A stretch of DNA of 24,832 nucleotides, taken from JACCYQ01 sp036675565 (GTDB taxonomy: Bacteria; Bacteroidota; Bacteroidia; Chitinophagales; Chitinophagaceae). Position numbers and translations under genes: made by a program. The stretch is taken from the NCBI GenBank assembly GCA_036675565.1, contig JAKFER010000215.1:1-24832 (forward strand), in the 5' to 3' direction. Position 1 is the first letter of the stretch. Each line of letters starts with the position of its first letter. This document shows positions 1-8,043 of the stretch, in pieces. The notes below the pieces were generated by a model. The model did not search any database and was not told the origin of the DNA. It saw nothing but the letters and a program-made list of their open reading frames with translations.

Positions 1-372
1 CCATTAGAAGGCATCGTTCATAGCTTTGCATTTAATAATGAATTTGGTGATTATGGAGCTACTATTATATTATCACATTATATAGATGGAGAAACTTTTT
101 ATACGCTATATGGCCATTTAAGCCTGGATGATTTAAAAAACCTGGAAGAAGGCCAAACGATTTCCCGTGGTGAAGTCTTTGGAGAATTTGGATTACCATT
201 CGAGAATGGTCACTGGCCACCACATCTTCACTTCCAAATAATCAACGATCTTGAAGGATGGAAAGGAGATTATCCTGGTGTTTGTAAATTATCAGAAAAG
301 GAAAAGTTTATGGAAAATTGTCCCGATCCTGACCTGATCCTTCAACTCAATCAATATGTGAAGCCGAAATAA
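1..372 (+). CDS. M23 family metallopeptidase, C-terminal part (5' end outside window)
   Basis: The open frame runs from the first base to TAA at 370-372, so only the last 123 residues are visible. It has M23 (LytM/lysostaphin-type) features: a YGHLS segment at about 109-123 and the zinc-binding H-x-H of PPHLHFQ, with histidine codons at 223 and 229. The first zinc ligands (HxxxD) would lie upstream of the window. M23 enzymes usually cut peptide cross-links in peptidoglycan. The tail after the catalytic motif (DYPGVC, then CPDPDLIL) resembles, from memory, the M23 module of fused phosphotransferase-M23-class III aminotransferase proteins rather than classical cell-wall hydrolases. Here the protein stops after that module. 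The family is fairly sure; the substrate and the missing N-terminus are unknown. Confidence 0.8.
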   Translation, partial: PLEGIVHSFAFNNEFGDYGATIILSHYIDGETFYTLYGHLSLDDLKNLEEGQTISRGEVFGEFGLPFENGHWPPHLHFQIINDLEGWKGDYPGVCKLSEKEKFMENCPDPDLILQLNQYVKPK

Positions 373-400
373 ATCAAACCTTTGATAAAACTAAAACAAG

Positions 401-426
401 CGATGCCCTGAAAAATCGGGGCATCG
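401..426. terminator. Bidirectional hairpin between convergent genes
   Basis: An 8-bp perfect stem, CGATGCCC (401-408) with GGGCATCG (419-426), encloses a 10-nt loop. It lies 28 nt after the M23 stop and 14 nt after the end of the minus-strand oxidoreductase. Read on the minus strand, the stem is followed by CTTGTTTTAG, a modest T-rich tract. Position and stem support a shared terminator, although the T-run is weak on the plus side. Confidence 0.65.
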
Positions 427-440
427 TCATTATTATAGAA

Positions 441-1094
441 TCAGGTTAATCTTAATAATTTAAAAGCATGTTGCCATTCATTATTCAGGAAACCGGGGAT
501 ACACCATAAAATACAAAGCGGTTCAATAGCACGTGCTGCCTCAATTTTTCCCATATCTTCTAACTCCCAGCCAAAACTTTCTACAATTTTACCAACAACC
601 TTTCGGGCTTCATCATCATTTCCACAAATAAACATACTGGGTGGCATACCGGATAAATCAGGTTTGTAAAAAAAGTCGCTGCCCACACTGTTAAATGCTT
701 TTACCAGTTTTGCTTCGGGAATAAATTTTTGAATTTTTTCCATCAGCGACTCATTCAGGTCGGTAAAATATTGAATAACGCCATTTACAGGGGGCGTTGA
801 TGCAATGGGGTTAGTAACGTCAATGACTATCTTGTTTTCAAAATTATTTTTACCTGCCAGTTCAATAGCATCTTCCACAATTCTGCCGGCTACGGCAATC
901 ACAAGGATGTCGCCGAATTTCGCGGCTTCTTCAAAATTGCCTGTTTTGCCCGAAGGGTTTTCAGCCTGCCATTTGGTAACAGATTCTTTCAGTGGATCCC
1001 GGGTTCCAAGCATTACTTCGTATTGCTCGTTTAAAAAGGCAATGCCCAGCATCTGCCCAACCCTTCCAGAACCAATGATTCCGATCTTCATCAT
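441..1094 (-). CDS. NADPH-dependent F420-reductase-like NAD(P)-binding oxidoreductase
   Basis: A 217-residue cytosolic protein with an N-terminal Rossmann fold. GxGxxG lies at G8-G10-G13, followed by strand 2 and a GTRDP segment whose arginine suits the 2'-phosphate of NADP(H). The overall pattern, including VIDVTNP in the middle and KAFNSV after it, is that of the NADP oxidoreductase, coenzyme F420-dependent family (Pfam F420_oxidored). Bacteroidota are not known to make F420, so the true substrate is probably another hydride acceptor or donor and cannot be read from sequence. Two adjacent ATG codons can serve as start; an A-rich stretch precedes them. It is divergent from ruvB with about 64 nt between the starts, so the promoters must be closely packed. 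Confidence 0.8.
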   Translation of the reverse strand: MMKIGIIGSGRVGQMLGIAFLNEQYEVMLGTRDPLKESVTKWQAENPSGKTGNFEEAAKFGDILVIAVAGRIVEDAIELAGKNNFENKIVIDVTNPIASTPPVNGVIQYFTDLNESLMEKIQKFIPEAKLVKAFNSVGSDFFYKPDLSGMPPSMFICGNDDEARKVVGKIVESFGWELEDMGKIEAARAIEPLCILWCIPGFLNNEWQHAFKLLRLT

Positions 1095-1144
1095 TTTTCT
1101 TTTATGAACATAAATAACCGGGCCGCATTAACCAAGCGCTGCAT

Positions 1145-1152
1145 TAACTTTG
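1145..1152 (+). promoter_or_regulatory. Candidate -7 promoter element upstream of ruvB
   Basis: TAACTTTG matches the Bacteroidota -7 consensus TAnnTTTG in full and lies 6 nt before the ruvB ATG. Transcription would begin at or next to the start codon, giving a leaderless or nearly leaderless mRNA. No TTG is seen at the expected -33 distance, which lowers confidence. Confidence 0.35.
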
Positions 1153-1158
1153 CTTTGT

Positions 1159-2190
1159 ATGCCCAATCCAAATTTAAATAATGATAAAGGCTTTTTAAGC
1201 CCTTTGGACCAGGAATTTGAAAACAATATTCGCCCGGCTCAAATGGAAGAATTTGCCGGGCAGCCTCAGTTGATTGAAAACCTGAAAGTATTTATACAAG
1301 CTGCAAAAATGCGTGGCGAAGCATTGGATCATACGCTGTTTCATGGGCCTCCGGGGTTGGGGAAAACTACTTTGTCCAGGATTGTAGCTCATGAACTGGG
1401 AGTGAATATCAAAGAAACCTCCGGACCCGTTATTGAAAAACCGGCTGACCTGGCAGGTTTGCTGACTAACCTGGAAACAAATGATGTTTTATTTATTGAT
1501 GAAATTCACCGGCTGAGTACAGTTGTGGAAGAATATCTCTATTCAGCCATGGAAGATTATCGTATTGATATTATGGTGGAGACAGGTCCCAATGCCCGCA
1601 GTATACAGATCAATTTAAATCCATTTACTTTAGTTGGCGCCACCACCCGCAGCGGTTTGCTAACAGCTCCATTATTATCCAGGTTCGCTATAAAATCCAG
1701 GCTTGAGTATTATAATAAAGAAACACTTACCAGTATCATTAAACGATCAGCAAATATTTTAGGTTCAGAAATTACAGAAGATGCTACTATTGAAATTGCG
1801 GGACGCAGCCGGGGTACACCGCGAATTGCCAATGGTTTGTTGAGAAGGGTAAGAGATTTTGCCCAGGTATTAAGAAATGGCATCATTGACCTTGAGATTA
1901 CCCGGCATGCTTTATCCGCATTGAACGTGGATGCTTATGGTTTGGATGAAATGGATAACCGCATACTCAGTTGCATCATTGAAAAATTTAAAGGCGGCCC
2001 TGTTGGTTTAACAACCATTGCAACGGCTGTTGGTGAAGAACCCGGTACACTGGAAGAAGTTTATGAACCATTCCTGATCCAGGAAGGTTTTGTACAACGA
2101 ACACCCCGCGGCCGCGAAGCTACCGCCAAGGCATATACGCATTTAGGCAAAATTGATCCTAAAGTAGGTGGAACGGGTAAACTCTTTTAG
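1159..2190 (+). CDS. ruvB: Holliday junction branch migration DNA helicase RuvB
   Basis: A 343-residue AAA+ motor that with RuvA drives branch migration of Holliday junctions before RuvC cleavage. Walker A is GPPGLGKT at 63-70, Walker B is DEIH at 114-117, sensor 1 is the GATTR segment, and the arginine-finger region is LLSRF. The C-terminal winged helix contains EEVYEPFLIQ and RTPRGREAT, both typical of RuvB. Length is normal. The frame is open from a TTG at 1150, but the ATG at 1159 gives the usual RuvB N-terminus and lies just after a TAACTTTG element, so it is taken as the start. ruvA and ruvC are not in the window, as is common in Bacteroidota where ruv genes are scattered. Confidence 0.97.
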   Translation: MPNPNLNNDKGFLSPLDQEFENNIRPAQMEEFAGQPQLIENLKVFIQAAKMRGEALDHTLFHGPPGLGKTTLSRIVAHELGVNIKETSGPVIEKPADLAGLLTNLETNDVLFIDEIHRLSTVVEEYLYSAMEDYRIDIMVETGPNARSIQINLNPFTLVGATTRSGLLTAPLLSRFAIKSRLEYYNKETLTSIIKRSANILGSEITEDATIEIAGRSRGTPRIANGLLRRVRDFAQVLRNGIIDLEITRHALSALNVDAYGLDEMDNRILSCIIEKFKGGPVGLTTIATAVGEEPGTLEEVYEPFLIQEGFVQRTPRGREATAKAYTHLGKIDPKVGGTGKLF

Positions 2191-2203
2191 CAAGGATGAA
2201 ATC

Positions 2204-2242
2204 AACAAAAAAAGACCAGCAATTCTGCTGATCTTTTTTGTT
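2204..2242. terminator. Bidirectional intrinsic terminator between ruvB and the response regulator
   Basis: A long A/T-flanked hairpin with CAGCA paired to TGCTG around an ATTC loop. It is continued, after one C/A mismatch, by AAAAAAAGA paired with TCTTTTTT. It lies between two convergent stop codons (2190 and 2259) and presents a T-run on either strand, so it can end both transcripts. Confidence 0.85.
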
Positions 2243-2258
2243 ATTTTTTTTTGTTGGA

Positions 2259-2957
2259 TCATTCCTGAACAACCAGCCTGAAGCCGTTACCATGAATATT
2301 CACGATCTCGATCTTTGGATCATCTTTTAAATACTTGCGCAATTTGGCAATATAAACATCCATACTGCGGCCATTAAAATAAGTATCGCTGCCCCAGATC
2401 TTTTTTAATGCATGTTCTCTTGGTAAAAGATCATTCATATGCTCACTCAATAATTTCAATAACTCATTTTCTTTGGGTGATAATGTTTGCATAATTCCAT
2501 TATGACTCAACTCACGCAATTTTGGATTGAAATGATAGCTGGCCAGGTCAAATTCTTTATTCTCTGATTCGCGGTTCAGTTCTTCATTGCGTTTTAATAT
2601 TGCTTTTATTTTCAGCAACAAAACTTCACTGTCAAAAGGTTTGGTGATGTAATCATCGGCACCTAATTTATATCCCTGGATGATATCTTCTTTCATTGTT
2701 TTTGCACTCAGGAAGAATAAAGGGACATCCGGATCAATATCCCGGATTTCTTCTGCAAGCGTAAATCCATCCATATTTGGCATCATGACATCTAATAAAC
2801 ACAAGTCATACTTTTCTCTTTGAAATGCTGCCAGTCCAAGACGGCCATCACGCTCAAGCGTTACATCGTAATCATTCAATTCCAGATAATTCTTTAACAC
2901 ACTGCCCAGGTTCTGATCATCTTCGCATAATAATAATTTAGGTTTCTTTCCTTCCAT
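2259..2957 (-). CDS. OmpR/PhoB-type response regulator, RprY-like
   Basis: A 232-residue two-component response regulator. The receiver domain (about 1-125) has the acidic pair D13/D14, phosphoacceptor D56 in LLDVMMP, S84 in FLSAK and K106 in YITKPF, so all key residues are present. A C-terminal winged-helix DNA-binding domain (about 138-230) contains LSPKENELLKLL and a MDVYIAKLRKYL recognition helix. This architecture matches RprY-type regulators of Bacteroidota. No histidine kinase gene adjoins it on either side, so it is an orphan here and its partner must be encoded elsewhere. A candidate promoter lies upstream at 2986-3015. The family is certain; regulon and signal are unknown. Confidence 0.95.
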   Translation of the reverse strand: MEGKKPKLLLCEDDQNLGSVLKNYLELNDYDVTLERDGRLGLAAFQREKYDLCLLDVMMPNMDGFTLAEEIRDIDPDVPLFFLSAKTMKEDIIQGYKLGADDYITKPFDSEVLLLKIKAILKRNEELNRESENKEFDLASYHFNPKLRELSHNGIMQTLSPKENELLKLLSEHMNDLLPREHALKKIWGSDTYFNGRSMDVYIAKLRKYLKDDPKIEIVNIHGNGFRLVVQE

Positions 2958-2985
2958 ATTGGTAAAATTTATTTGAGATTGATAA

Positions 2986-3015
2986 TAAAATTAAGCCATT
3001 TGAACTATATACAAA
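2986..3015 (-). promoter_or_regulatory. Candidate promoter of the response regulator gene
   Basis: On the minus strand, TTTG (plus-strand 3012-3015) is followed after 18 nt by TAATTTTA (plus-strand 2986-2993). This fits the Bacteroidota pattern of a -33 TTTG and a -7 TAnnTTTG at 7 of 8 positions with near-standard spacing. It ends about 28 nt upstream of the ATG. Confidence 0.45.
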
Positions 3016-3092
3016 GGCTGATTATTTTTTGGGGGTTGATTTTTGCAGGTACGATGTATTTACTAATGCAAATATGTTGCCCGGTGGTTTCA

Positions 3093-3100
3093 TATTTTTG
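3093..3100 (+). promoter_or_regulatory. Candidate -7 element for the GroES-like gene and nadE
   Basis: TATTTTTG fits TAnnTTTG fully and lies 19 nt before the ATG at 3120. The nearest upstream TTG (3077-3079) is only 13 nt away, shorter than usual, so this is a partial promoter match. Confidence 0.35.
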
Positions 3101-3119
3101 CAATAACTAAATTATAGTT

Positions 3120-3491
3120 ATGCATATTACGCACGATAACCGGTTAAAAAAACTAATAGTCATTGGCGACCGCGTGTTGATCAGGCTAAGTAAACCGGAT
3201 GAAAGAACAGAGAGTGGGTTATACCTTCCACCAGGTGTGCAAGAAAAAGAAAAAGTAAAACAGGGGTTGATTATCAAAGCAGGTCCTGGATATGTAATTC
3301 CCGTGCCACCCGAAAATGAACCTTGGAAAAATGAGGAAGACCAGGTAAAATATGTTCCCTTGCAGGCAAAGGAAGGTGACCTGGCCATATTTTTATTAAG
3401 CGGCGCCACCGAGATCATATACCAGGGCGAAAAATATTTTATTGTTCCCCAAAGCGCTATCCTGATGATTGAAAGAGAAGAAGATATTTAA
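3120..3491 (+). CDS. GroES-like (Cpn10 family) co-chaperonin paralogue
   Basis: A 123-residue protein with the Cpn10 fold pattern: IGDRVLIRL near the N-terminus, a mobile-loop-like segment (DERTESGLYLPPG), then GLIIKAGPG, EGDLAIFLLSG and a closing YFIVPQSAILMI strand. Canonical GroES is about 90-100 residues. This one is longer because of an insertion (PVPPENEPWKNEEDQVKY) between the two halves of the barrel. No GroEL gene follows; instead nadE starts 51 nt downstream on the same strand, so the two are probably co-transcribed. It is likely a second, divergent GroES of the kind seen in Bacteroidota beside the normal groESL operon. Whether it still caps GroEL is not decidable from sequence. Confidence 0.8.
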   Translation: MHITHDNRLKKLIVIGDRVLIRLSKPDERTESGLYLPPGVQEKEKVKQGLIIKAGPGYVIPVPPENEPWKNEEDQVKYVPLQAKEGDLAIFLLSGATEIIYQGEKYFIVPQSAILMIEREEDI

Positions 3492-3542
3492 CTGGCTTTG
3501 AATGAAATACAGGCAGGCCATTCGTTTATCAAACAAAAAAAA

Positions 3543-5261
3543 ATGCAAATAGCACTAGCCCAGCAAAATTATCATATAGGCAATTTTGAACTAAATACGC
3601 AAAAGATCATAGAAGCCATTCAATGGGCAAAAGAGCAAAAGGCTGACCTGGTGGTGTTTTCAGAGCTTTGCATTTGCGGCTACCCGCCCCGTGATTTTCT
3701 TGAATTTGAAGACTTTGTAGATCAATGTTTTCATGCCATCGATAAAATTAAAGAGCACACGCAAGATATTGGTGTGTTGGTCGGTGCACCGGATCGAAAT
3801 TCAAGAAGGGAAGGGAAAGATCTTTTTAATGCCGCTTTTCTTCTGCATGAAAAAGAAATTAAAGCAGTTGTACATAAAACCTGCCTGCCTACATATGATA
3901 TTTTTGATGAGGACCGTTATTTTGAACCTGCCTATGATTGGCAACTGGTTTCTTTTAAAGGACAAAAGCTGGCTATCACCATTTGTGAAGATATCTGGAA
4001 CCTGGGTGATAATCCTCTTTACAGAACCTGTCCCATGGATATTTTGGTTGAAAAAAAGCCTGATCTGATGATCAATCTTTCTGCTTCACCCTTCGATTAT
4101 GATCATGATGATGACCGCAAGGAAATGGTCAGGTTGAATGTTTTAAAATATGGATTACCCATGATTTATTGCAATGCCACAGGATCGCAAACCGAAGTGG
4201 TTTTTGATGGTGGCAGCCTGGCATTTGATGCAAAAGGGAACGTGGTAAAAGAACTAAAGTATTTTGAAGAAGATTATGCTGTGATAGATACAAAGGGTTT
4301 GTTTTCATCCCAAACGCATAAACAGGATAGCCGGTTTGCCGAAAAGGAATTTGATAAAGAAATGCGGGTTTCAAAAATCAGTGATCCGGATAAGATCATT
4401 GATTACCTGGTGCAGGAAAGAAATATCCGGGAAATACATGCTGCATTGGTTTTGGGCATCAGGGATTACTTCAATAAAATGGGATTTAATAAGGCCATTA
4501 TAGGGTCAAGTGGTGGCATTGACAGTGCCGTGACCCTTGTACTTGCCTGTGAAGCTTTGGGAAGTGAAAATGTAAAAGCGGTATTAATGCCTTCTCAATT
4601 TTCGACTAGCCATAGTGTTAGTGATGCAGAAAAGTTAAGTATCAAATTAAATAACCCTTATTCCATCATCCCAATAAAAAATATTTATGAAGCTTTTATG
4701 GAGGAATTGAAAACTGAATTTGAAAACCTTCCTTTCAGTGTTGCAGAAGAAAATCTGCAAAGCCGCACCAGGGGTAACCTGTTAATGGCCATAGCAAACA
4801 AGTTTGGATATATACTTTTAAATACATCCAATAAAAGCGAGTTGGCAACTGGCTATGGAACGCTGTATGGTGATATGGCCGGTGGATTAAGTGTTTTGGG
4901 TGATGTTTATAAAATGCAGGTATATGCGCTTGCCCGTTATATTAACCGGGAGCAGGAAATTATTCCTGTTAATATAATAGAAAAGGCGCCTTCGGCTGAA
5001 TTAAGACCCGATCAAAAGGATATTGATTCTTTGCCTGATTATTCAGTGCTTGATAAAATTTTATACCAGTATATTGAAAGAAGACAGGGTCCCAATGAAA
5101 TTGCTGGCAGTGGAATAGATATCGCCCTGGTAAAAAGGGTTTTAAAAATGGTGAATACCAATGAATATAAACGAAACCAGTTTTGCCCCATTATCCGGGT
5201 AAGCAACAAAGCATTTGGCATTGGCCGCAGAATGCCTATTGTTGCAAAATACCTGGGATAG
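3543..5261 (+). CDS. nadE: Glutamine-dependent NAD(+) synthetase
   Basis: A 572-residue two-domain enzyme that makes NAD from deamido-NAD with ATP and glutamine, the last step of NAD synthesis (EC 6.3.5.1). The N-terminal nitrilase-type glutaminase has the catalytic triad E41 (FSELC), K112 (VHKTCLP) and C148 (ITICEDIW). The C-terminal synthetase has the PP-loop SSGGIDSAV near residues 320-328 and later NKSELATGYGTLYGD. The frame opens earlier at a TTG (3498), but the ATG at 3543 gives the usual family start (M-x-IALAQ-x-NYHIGNFE), so it is preferred. It follows the GroES-like gene by 51 nt on the same strand. All catalytic residues checked are present. Confidence 0.96.
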   Translation: MQIALAQQNYHIGNFELNTQKIIEAIQWAKEQKADLVVFSELCICGYPPRDFLEFEDFVDQCFHAIDKIKEHTQDIGVLVGAPDRNSRREGKDLFNAAFLLHEKEIKAVVHKTCLPTYDIFDEDRYFEPAYDWQLVSFKGQKLAITICEDIWNLGDNPLYRTCPMDILVEKKPDLMINLSASPFDYDHDDDRKEMVRLNVLKYGLPMIYCNATGSQTEVVFDGGSLAFDAKGNVVKELKYFEEDYAVIDTKGLFSSQTHKQDSRFAEKEFDKEMRVSKISDPDKIIDYLVQERNIREIHAALVLGIRDYFNKMGFNKAIIGSSGGIDSAVTLVLACEALGSENVKAVLMPSQFSTSHSVSDAEKLSIKLNNPYSIIPIKNIYEAFMEELKTEFENLPFSVAEENLQSRTRGNLLMAIANKFGYILLNTSNKSELATGYGTLYGDMAGGLSVLGDVYKMQVYALARYINREQEIIPVNIIEKAPSAELRPDQKDIDSLPDYSVLDKILYQYIERRQGPNEIAGSGIDIALVKRVLKMVNTNEYKRNQFCPIIRVSNKAFGIGRRMPIVAKYLG

Positions 5262-5298
5262 GAATTTGACAATTTGTGAAAAAACTATTGTGAAATTC
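5262..5298. repeat. AT-rich imperfect inverted repeat after nadE
   Basis: GAATTTGACAAT (5262-5273) pairs with ATTGTGAAATTC (5287-5298), with one mismatch in 12 bp and a 13-nt loop. It begins immediately after the nadE stop. It could act as a weak terminator or be one end of the dispersed ACAATTTG-type repeat also seen at 13658 and 24791. Confidence 0.5.
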
Positions 5299-5324
5299 AA
5301 AATGAAAAATGAAAAATGAAAAAT
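5299..5324. repeat. 7-bp tandem repeat (AAAATGA)n
   Basis: Three full copies of AAAATGA plus AAAAT lie in the gap between nadE and the convergent lipoprotein gene. This is a simple tandem repeat that could vary in copy number by slippage. No coding role is visible. Confidence 0.75.
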
Positions 5325-5385
5325 CCTTGTTTGATCTTCTTTATCAGTAATGATCTTTCAAATTCAGGTTTTTTTACTTTTTACA

Positions 5386-5403
5386 TTTAAATTTTTACTT
5401 TTT
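5386..5403. repeat. Dispersed AT-rich intergenic repeat, copy A
   Basis: TTTAAATTTTTACTTTTT occurs here and identically at 12703-12720, both times between genes and within a longer stretch of TTTTTACTTTTT-like sequence. The copy here abuts the lipoprotein stop codon. Low complexity makes chance similarity possible, although an 18-bp identity in two intergenic gaps is suggestive. Confidence 0.4.
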
Positions 5404-5892
5404 TTAGTGTTTAAAGCTGGCAATTACGGTTAATGGTGTCGGTGATCCTGGTATGGTTATCACTTTGGATAATTTCAGGTCAGTTTCCGTTAAAGCAATG
5501 ATCTTAAAATCACCACCCACACCGGCAAATATGGCTCCTGTAAAAGTTATCACAGTTTCATTGCTGGTAAATGACCAGGTAAATGAACTGGTTTGTGGAT
5601 CGCCTGCATCGCATTTGGTTGCACCTTCATCCATAGTACCACTGCCATTTGCCATAAAAGTTAAAGTATTATCTGTTTGGCAAGGTTCAATCACACCGGC
5701 AGGTACATTCATATCACCTGTTCCATTGTTATCTGCATCTATTTGAGCATTATCATACTTCCACACTGACGCTGATATTAACTCTGTTTTCGTTTTTTGT
5801 TGGTTGTTATCGTCATCATCATTTGATTTTTCACAACTGGTGAATAAAACAACATTCATTAAGATGAACAGAGCCGCAATATTTAATTTCAT
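5404..5892 (-). CDS. Lipocalin-like lipoprotein of unknown function
   Basis: A 162-residue protein with a type II signal peptide. A hydrophobic stretch (residues 4-17) ends in the lipobox LFTSC, with the lipidated cysteine at C20. The acidic run DDDD begins five residues after the cysteine; in Bacteroidota such charged segments can direct lipoproteins to the cell surface, so surface exposure is an inference. The mature part is beta-rich: it contains VWKYDNAQIDADNNGTGD, CQTDNTLTFMANGSGTMDEG and TWSFTSNETVITFTG. This alternation resembles the lipocalin-like (Pfam Lipocalin_4/5) proteins common in this phylum. The cysteine pair in EPC and TKC is typical of them and may form a disulfide. It stands alone, convergent with nadE. 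Ligand and function are unknown. Confidence 0.75.
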   Translation of the reverse strand: MKLNIAALFILMNVVLFTSCEKSNDDDDNNQQKTKTELISASVWKYDNAQIDADNNGTGDMNVPAGVIEPCQTDNTLTFMANGSGTMDEGATKCDAGDPQTSSFTWSFTSNETVITFTGAIFAGVGGDFKIIALTETDLKLSKVITIPGSPTPLTVIASFKH

Positions 5893-6105
5893 AAAGATCG
5901 ATTTAGTGTTTTCTGAAACTAATAACGTGGTTTTCCCCTAATTCTTATATTTCCGGGTGCAAATTGATTAAAAATCGCATATCGGCAAACATTTTGCATG
6001 GATACAGTCTTTTATATTATAATCACTTACAATAACAAGATTCATCATTTATTTATTTATAATTAATTTTCGTCCAGGAAAATAAATTCTTTAGAACAAC
6101 TCCAT

Positions 6106-7107
6106 ATGTTTAAAACAGCAGAAGATATTCGTCTCTTAAATGAAAGGGTAGTACATGCCGGTTCATTTATCGATAAATTAAGGGAAGAGGTCAGTCATGT
6201 AATTGTTGGACAATCTCATATGCTCGACAGGTTACTGATCGGTTTATTAAGTAATGGTCACGTATTGCTGGAAGGTGTTCCCGGCCTGGCAAAAACGCTG
6301 ATCATTAAATCTTTATCAACCGCCATTCATGCGCAGTTTAGCCGGATCCAGTTTACACCCGATTTGTTACCAGCTGATGTGATCGGAACATTGATATATA
6401 ACCAGCACCGCAATGAATTCGTGGTTCGTAAAGGACCCATTTTTGCCAATTTTATTTTGGCAGATGAAATTAACCGGGCCCCGGCAAAAGTACAAAGTGC
6501 GTTATTAGAGGCGATGCAGGAAAGACAGATCACCATTGGAGATACAACCTATAAACTGGAAGAACCTTTTTTGGTACTGGCTACACAAAATCCACTGGAA
6601 CAGGAGGGAACCTATCCTTTACCCGAAGCCCAGGTTGACCGTTTTTTAATGAAAGTGGTGGTTGATTATCCAAAAATGCATGAAGAGCAGATGATCATCC
6701 GCCAGAATACGCAAGGATTGGTTGTGCCCGCGGTACGACAAGTAGTTTCCGTACAGGAAATATTACAAGCCAGGGATCTTGTAAGAAAAGTTTACCTCGA
6801 TGAAAAGATTGAACAATATATTCTCGATATCGTTTTTGCTACACGCCAACCTGAAAATTATAAACTTGAAAAATTAAAACCGCTGATCTCTTATGGCGCA
6901 TCCCCAAGGGGTAGTATCAATTTAGCCTTAGCATCAAAGGCACAGGCATTTTTAAATAAAAGAGGTTTTGTAATTCCGGAAGATGTAAGAGCTATTTGTG
7001 TGGATGTGTTGAGACATCGTATTGGTTTGACTTATGAAGCCGAAGCGGAAAATATCAATGCTGAGCATGTTATAGAACAGATCATTACGGCCGTAAATGT
7101 TCCTTAA
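6106..7107 (+). CDS. MoxR-family AAA+ ATPase
   Basis: A 333-residue AAA+ ATPase of the MoxR family, proposed to act as a chaperone-like machine that inserts cofactors or remodels partner proteins carrying VWA domains. Walker A is GVPGLAKT at 57-64, Walker B is ILADEINRAP near 118-127, followed by QSALLEAMQERQ and sensor 1 in LATQNPLEQEGTYPLPEAQVDRF, all hallmarks of MoxR. The C-terminal lid (about 215-330) contains YGASPRGSINLALA. It is the first gene of a plus-strand run with a DUF58 protein, a BatD-like membrane protein and a VWA protein, the usual partners of MoxR in Bacteroidota. A 213-nt intergenic region lies upstream; no convincing promoter was found there. Confidence 0.95.
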   Translation: MFKTAEDIRLLNERVVHAGSFIDKLREEVSHVIVGQSHMLDRLLIGLLSNGHVLLEGVPGLAKTLIIKSLSTAIHAQFSRIQFTPDLLPADVIGTLIYNQHRNEFVVRKGPIFANFILADEINRAPAKVQSALLEAMQERQITIGDTTYKLEEPFLVLATQNPLEQEGTYPLPEAQVDRFLMKVVVDYPKMHEEQMIIRQNTQGLVVPAVRQVVSVQEILQARDLVRKVYLDEKIEQYILDIVFATRQPENYKLEKLKPLISYGASPRGSINLALASKAQAFLNKRGFVIPEDVRAICVDVLRHRIGLTYEAEAENINAEHVIEQIITAVNVP

Positions 7108-7129
7108 GATTAATTGTTAAAATCATTCA

Positions 7130-8002
7130 TTGCTAACAACCGCAGAAATATTAAAAAAAGTAAAAGCGCTTGAAATTAAAAGCCGCAAGCTTACATCCGA
7201 TCTTTTTACCGGTGAATACCACAGTGCATTCAAAGGAAAAGGAATGTTGTTTAAAGAAGTGCGGGAATACCAGGCCGGCGATGATATCCGTTTTATTGAC
7301 TGGAATGTTTCGGCAAGATTTGGTCACCCTTACAGTAAATTGTTTGAAGAGGAGAGAGAACTAACGGTGATGTTGCTGATTGATATCAGTGCCAGTTCTT
7401 TGTTTGGTACATCCAATGCAAGTAAAAAAGATTTGATCACCGAGATTGCGGCCATACTTAGTTTTTCCGCAGTTAATAACCAGGATAAAATTGGTGTGAT
7501 CCTTTTTAGCGATAAAGTTGAAAAATATTTACCGCCCAAAAAAGGTAAACAGCATGCGCTGGTTATTGTGCGTGAATTACTGGCGGCACAATCAGTCAAT
7601 AAAAAAACAAGATTGAGTAATGCTTTGAAATATTTCAATAACATCAGTAAACAAAAAGGCATTGCATTTATTTTGAGTGATATGCTGGATTCCGAGTATG
7701 AAGATGCACTGCGGGTTGCGGGTGGTAAACACGATATTATTGGAATTAAAATTTATGATAAAATGGATGTTAAACTGCCTGATGCCGGTTTATGGCAGGT
7801 AGTTGACCCGGAAACTGGAGAAGAGAAATGGATTGATACTAGCAGTGAATATGTTAGAAGTCAATACCAGCAATCCTTTTTTGACATGACTGCTTATTGC
7901 AAAACGGTTTTCACCAAAGCAGGTTGTGACCTGTTGCATATAAGAACTGACGAAGATTATGTAAAAGTGTTGCAACGGTTTTTTATTGGAAGAAACCGTT
8001 GA
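7130..8002 (+). CDS. DUF58 domain protein (VWA-like partner of MoxR)
   Basis: A 290-residue cytosolic protein of the DUF58 family. The family signature FKEVREYQAGDDIRFIDWNV lies near residues 40-60. It is followed by a VWA-like fold beginning LLIDISAS, whose D-x-S-x-S spacing preserves a metal-ion-dependent adhesion site. The start is a TTG at 7130: an in-frame stop lies just upstream at 7118-7120, and the first downstream ATG would remove the conserved N-terminal KVKALEIKSRKLTSDLFTGEYHS block. It begins 22 nt after moxR, so the two are co-transcribed. DUF58 proteins of this kind are thought to be MoxR substrates or adaptors; no biochemical role is settled. Confidence 0.9.
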   Translation: MLTTAEILKKVKALEIKSRKLTSDLFTGEYHSAFKGKGMLFKEVREYQAGDDIRFIDWNVSARFGHPYSKLFEEERELTVMLLIDISASSLFGTSNASKKDLITEIAAILSFSAVNNQDKIGVILFSDKVEKYLPPKKGKQHALVIVRELLAAQSVNKKTRLSNALKYFNNISKQKGIAFILSDMLDSEYEDALRVAGGKHDIIGIKIYDKMDVKLPDAGLWQVVDPETGEEKWIDTSSEYVRSQYQQSFFDMTAYCKTVFTKAGCDLLHIRTDEDYVKVLQRFFIGRNR

Positions 8003-8043
8003 TTAACATGATCAATAAAAACCACCATCGGGATTAATTTCAA

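Noticed and set aside
805..1107. 100-residue plus-strand frame opposite the NAD(P)-binding gene
   Set aside because: Antisense shadow of a gene with a clear Rossmann motif; composition is low in structure and no family is recognised.
5299..5324. CRISPR-like repeat
   Set aside because: The unit is 7 bp and contiguous with no spacers; it is a simple tandem repeat.
6064..6071. TAATTTTC as a moxR promoter -7 box
   Set aside because: One mismatch to TAnnTTTG and no TTG at the expected upstream distance; too weak in AT-rich DNA.
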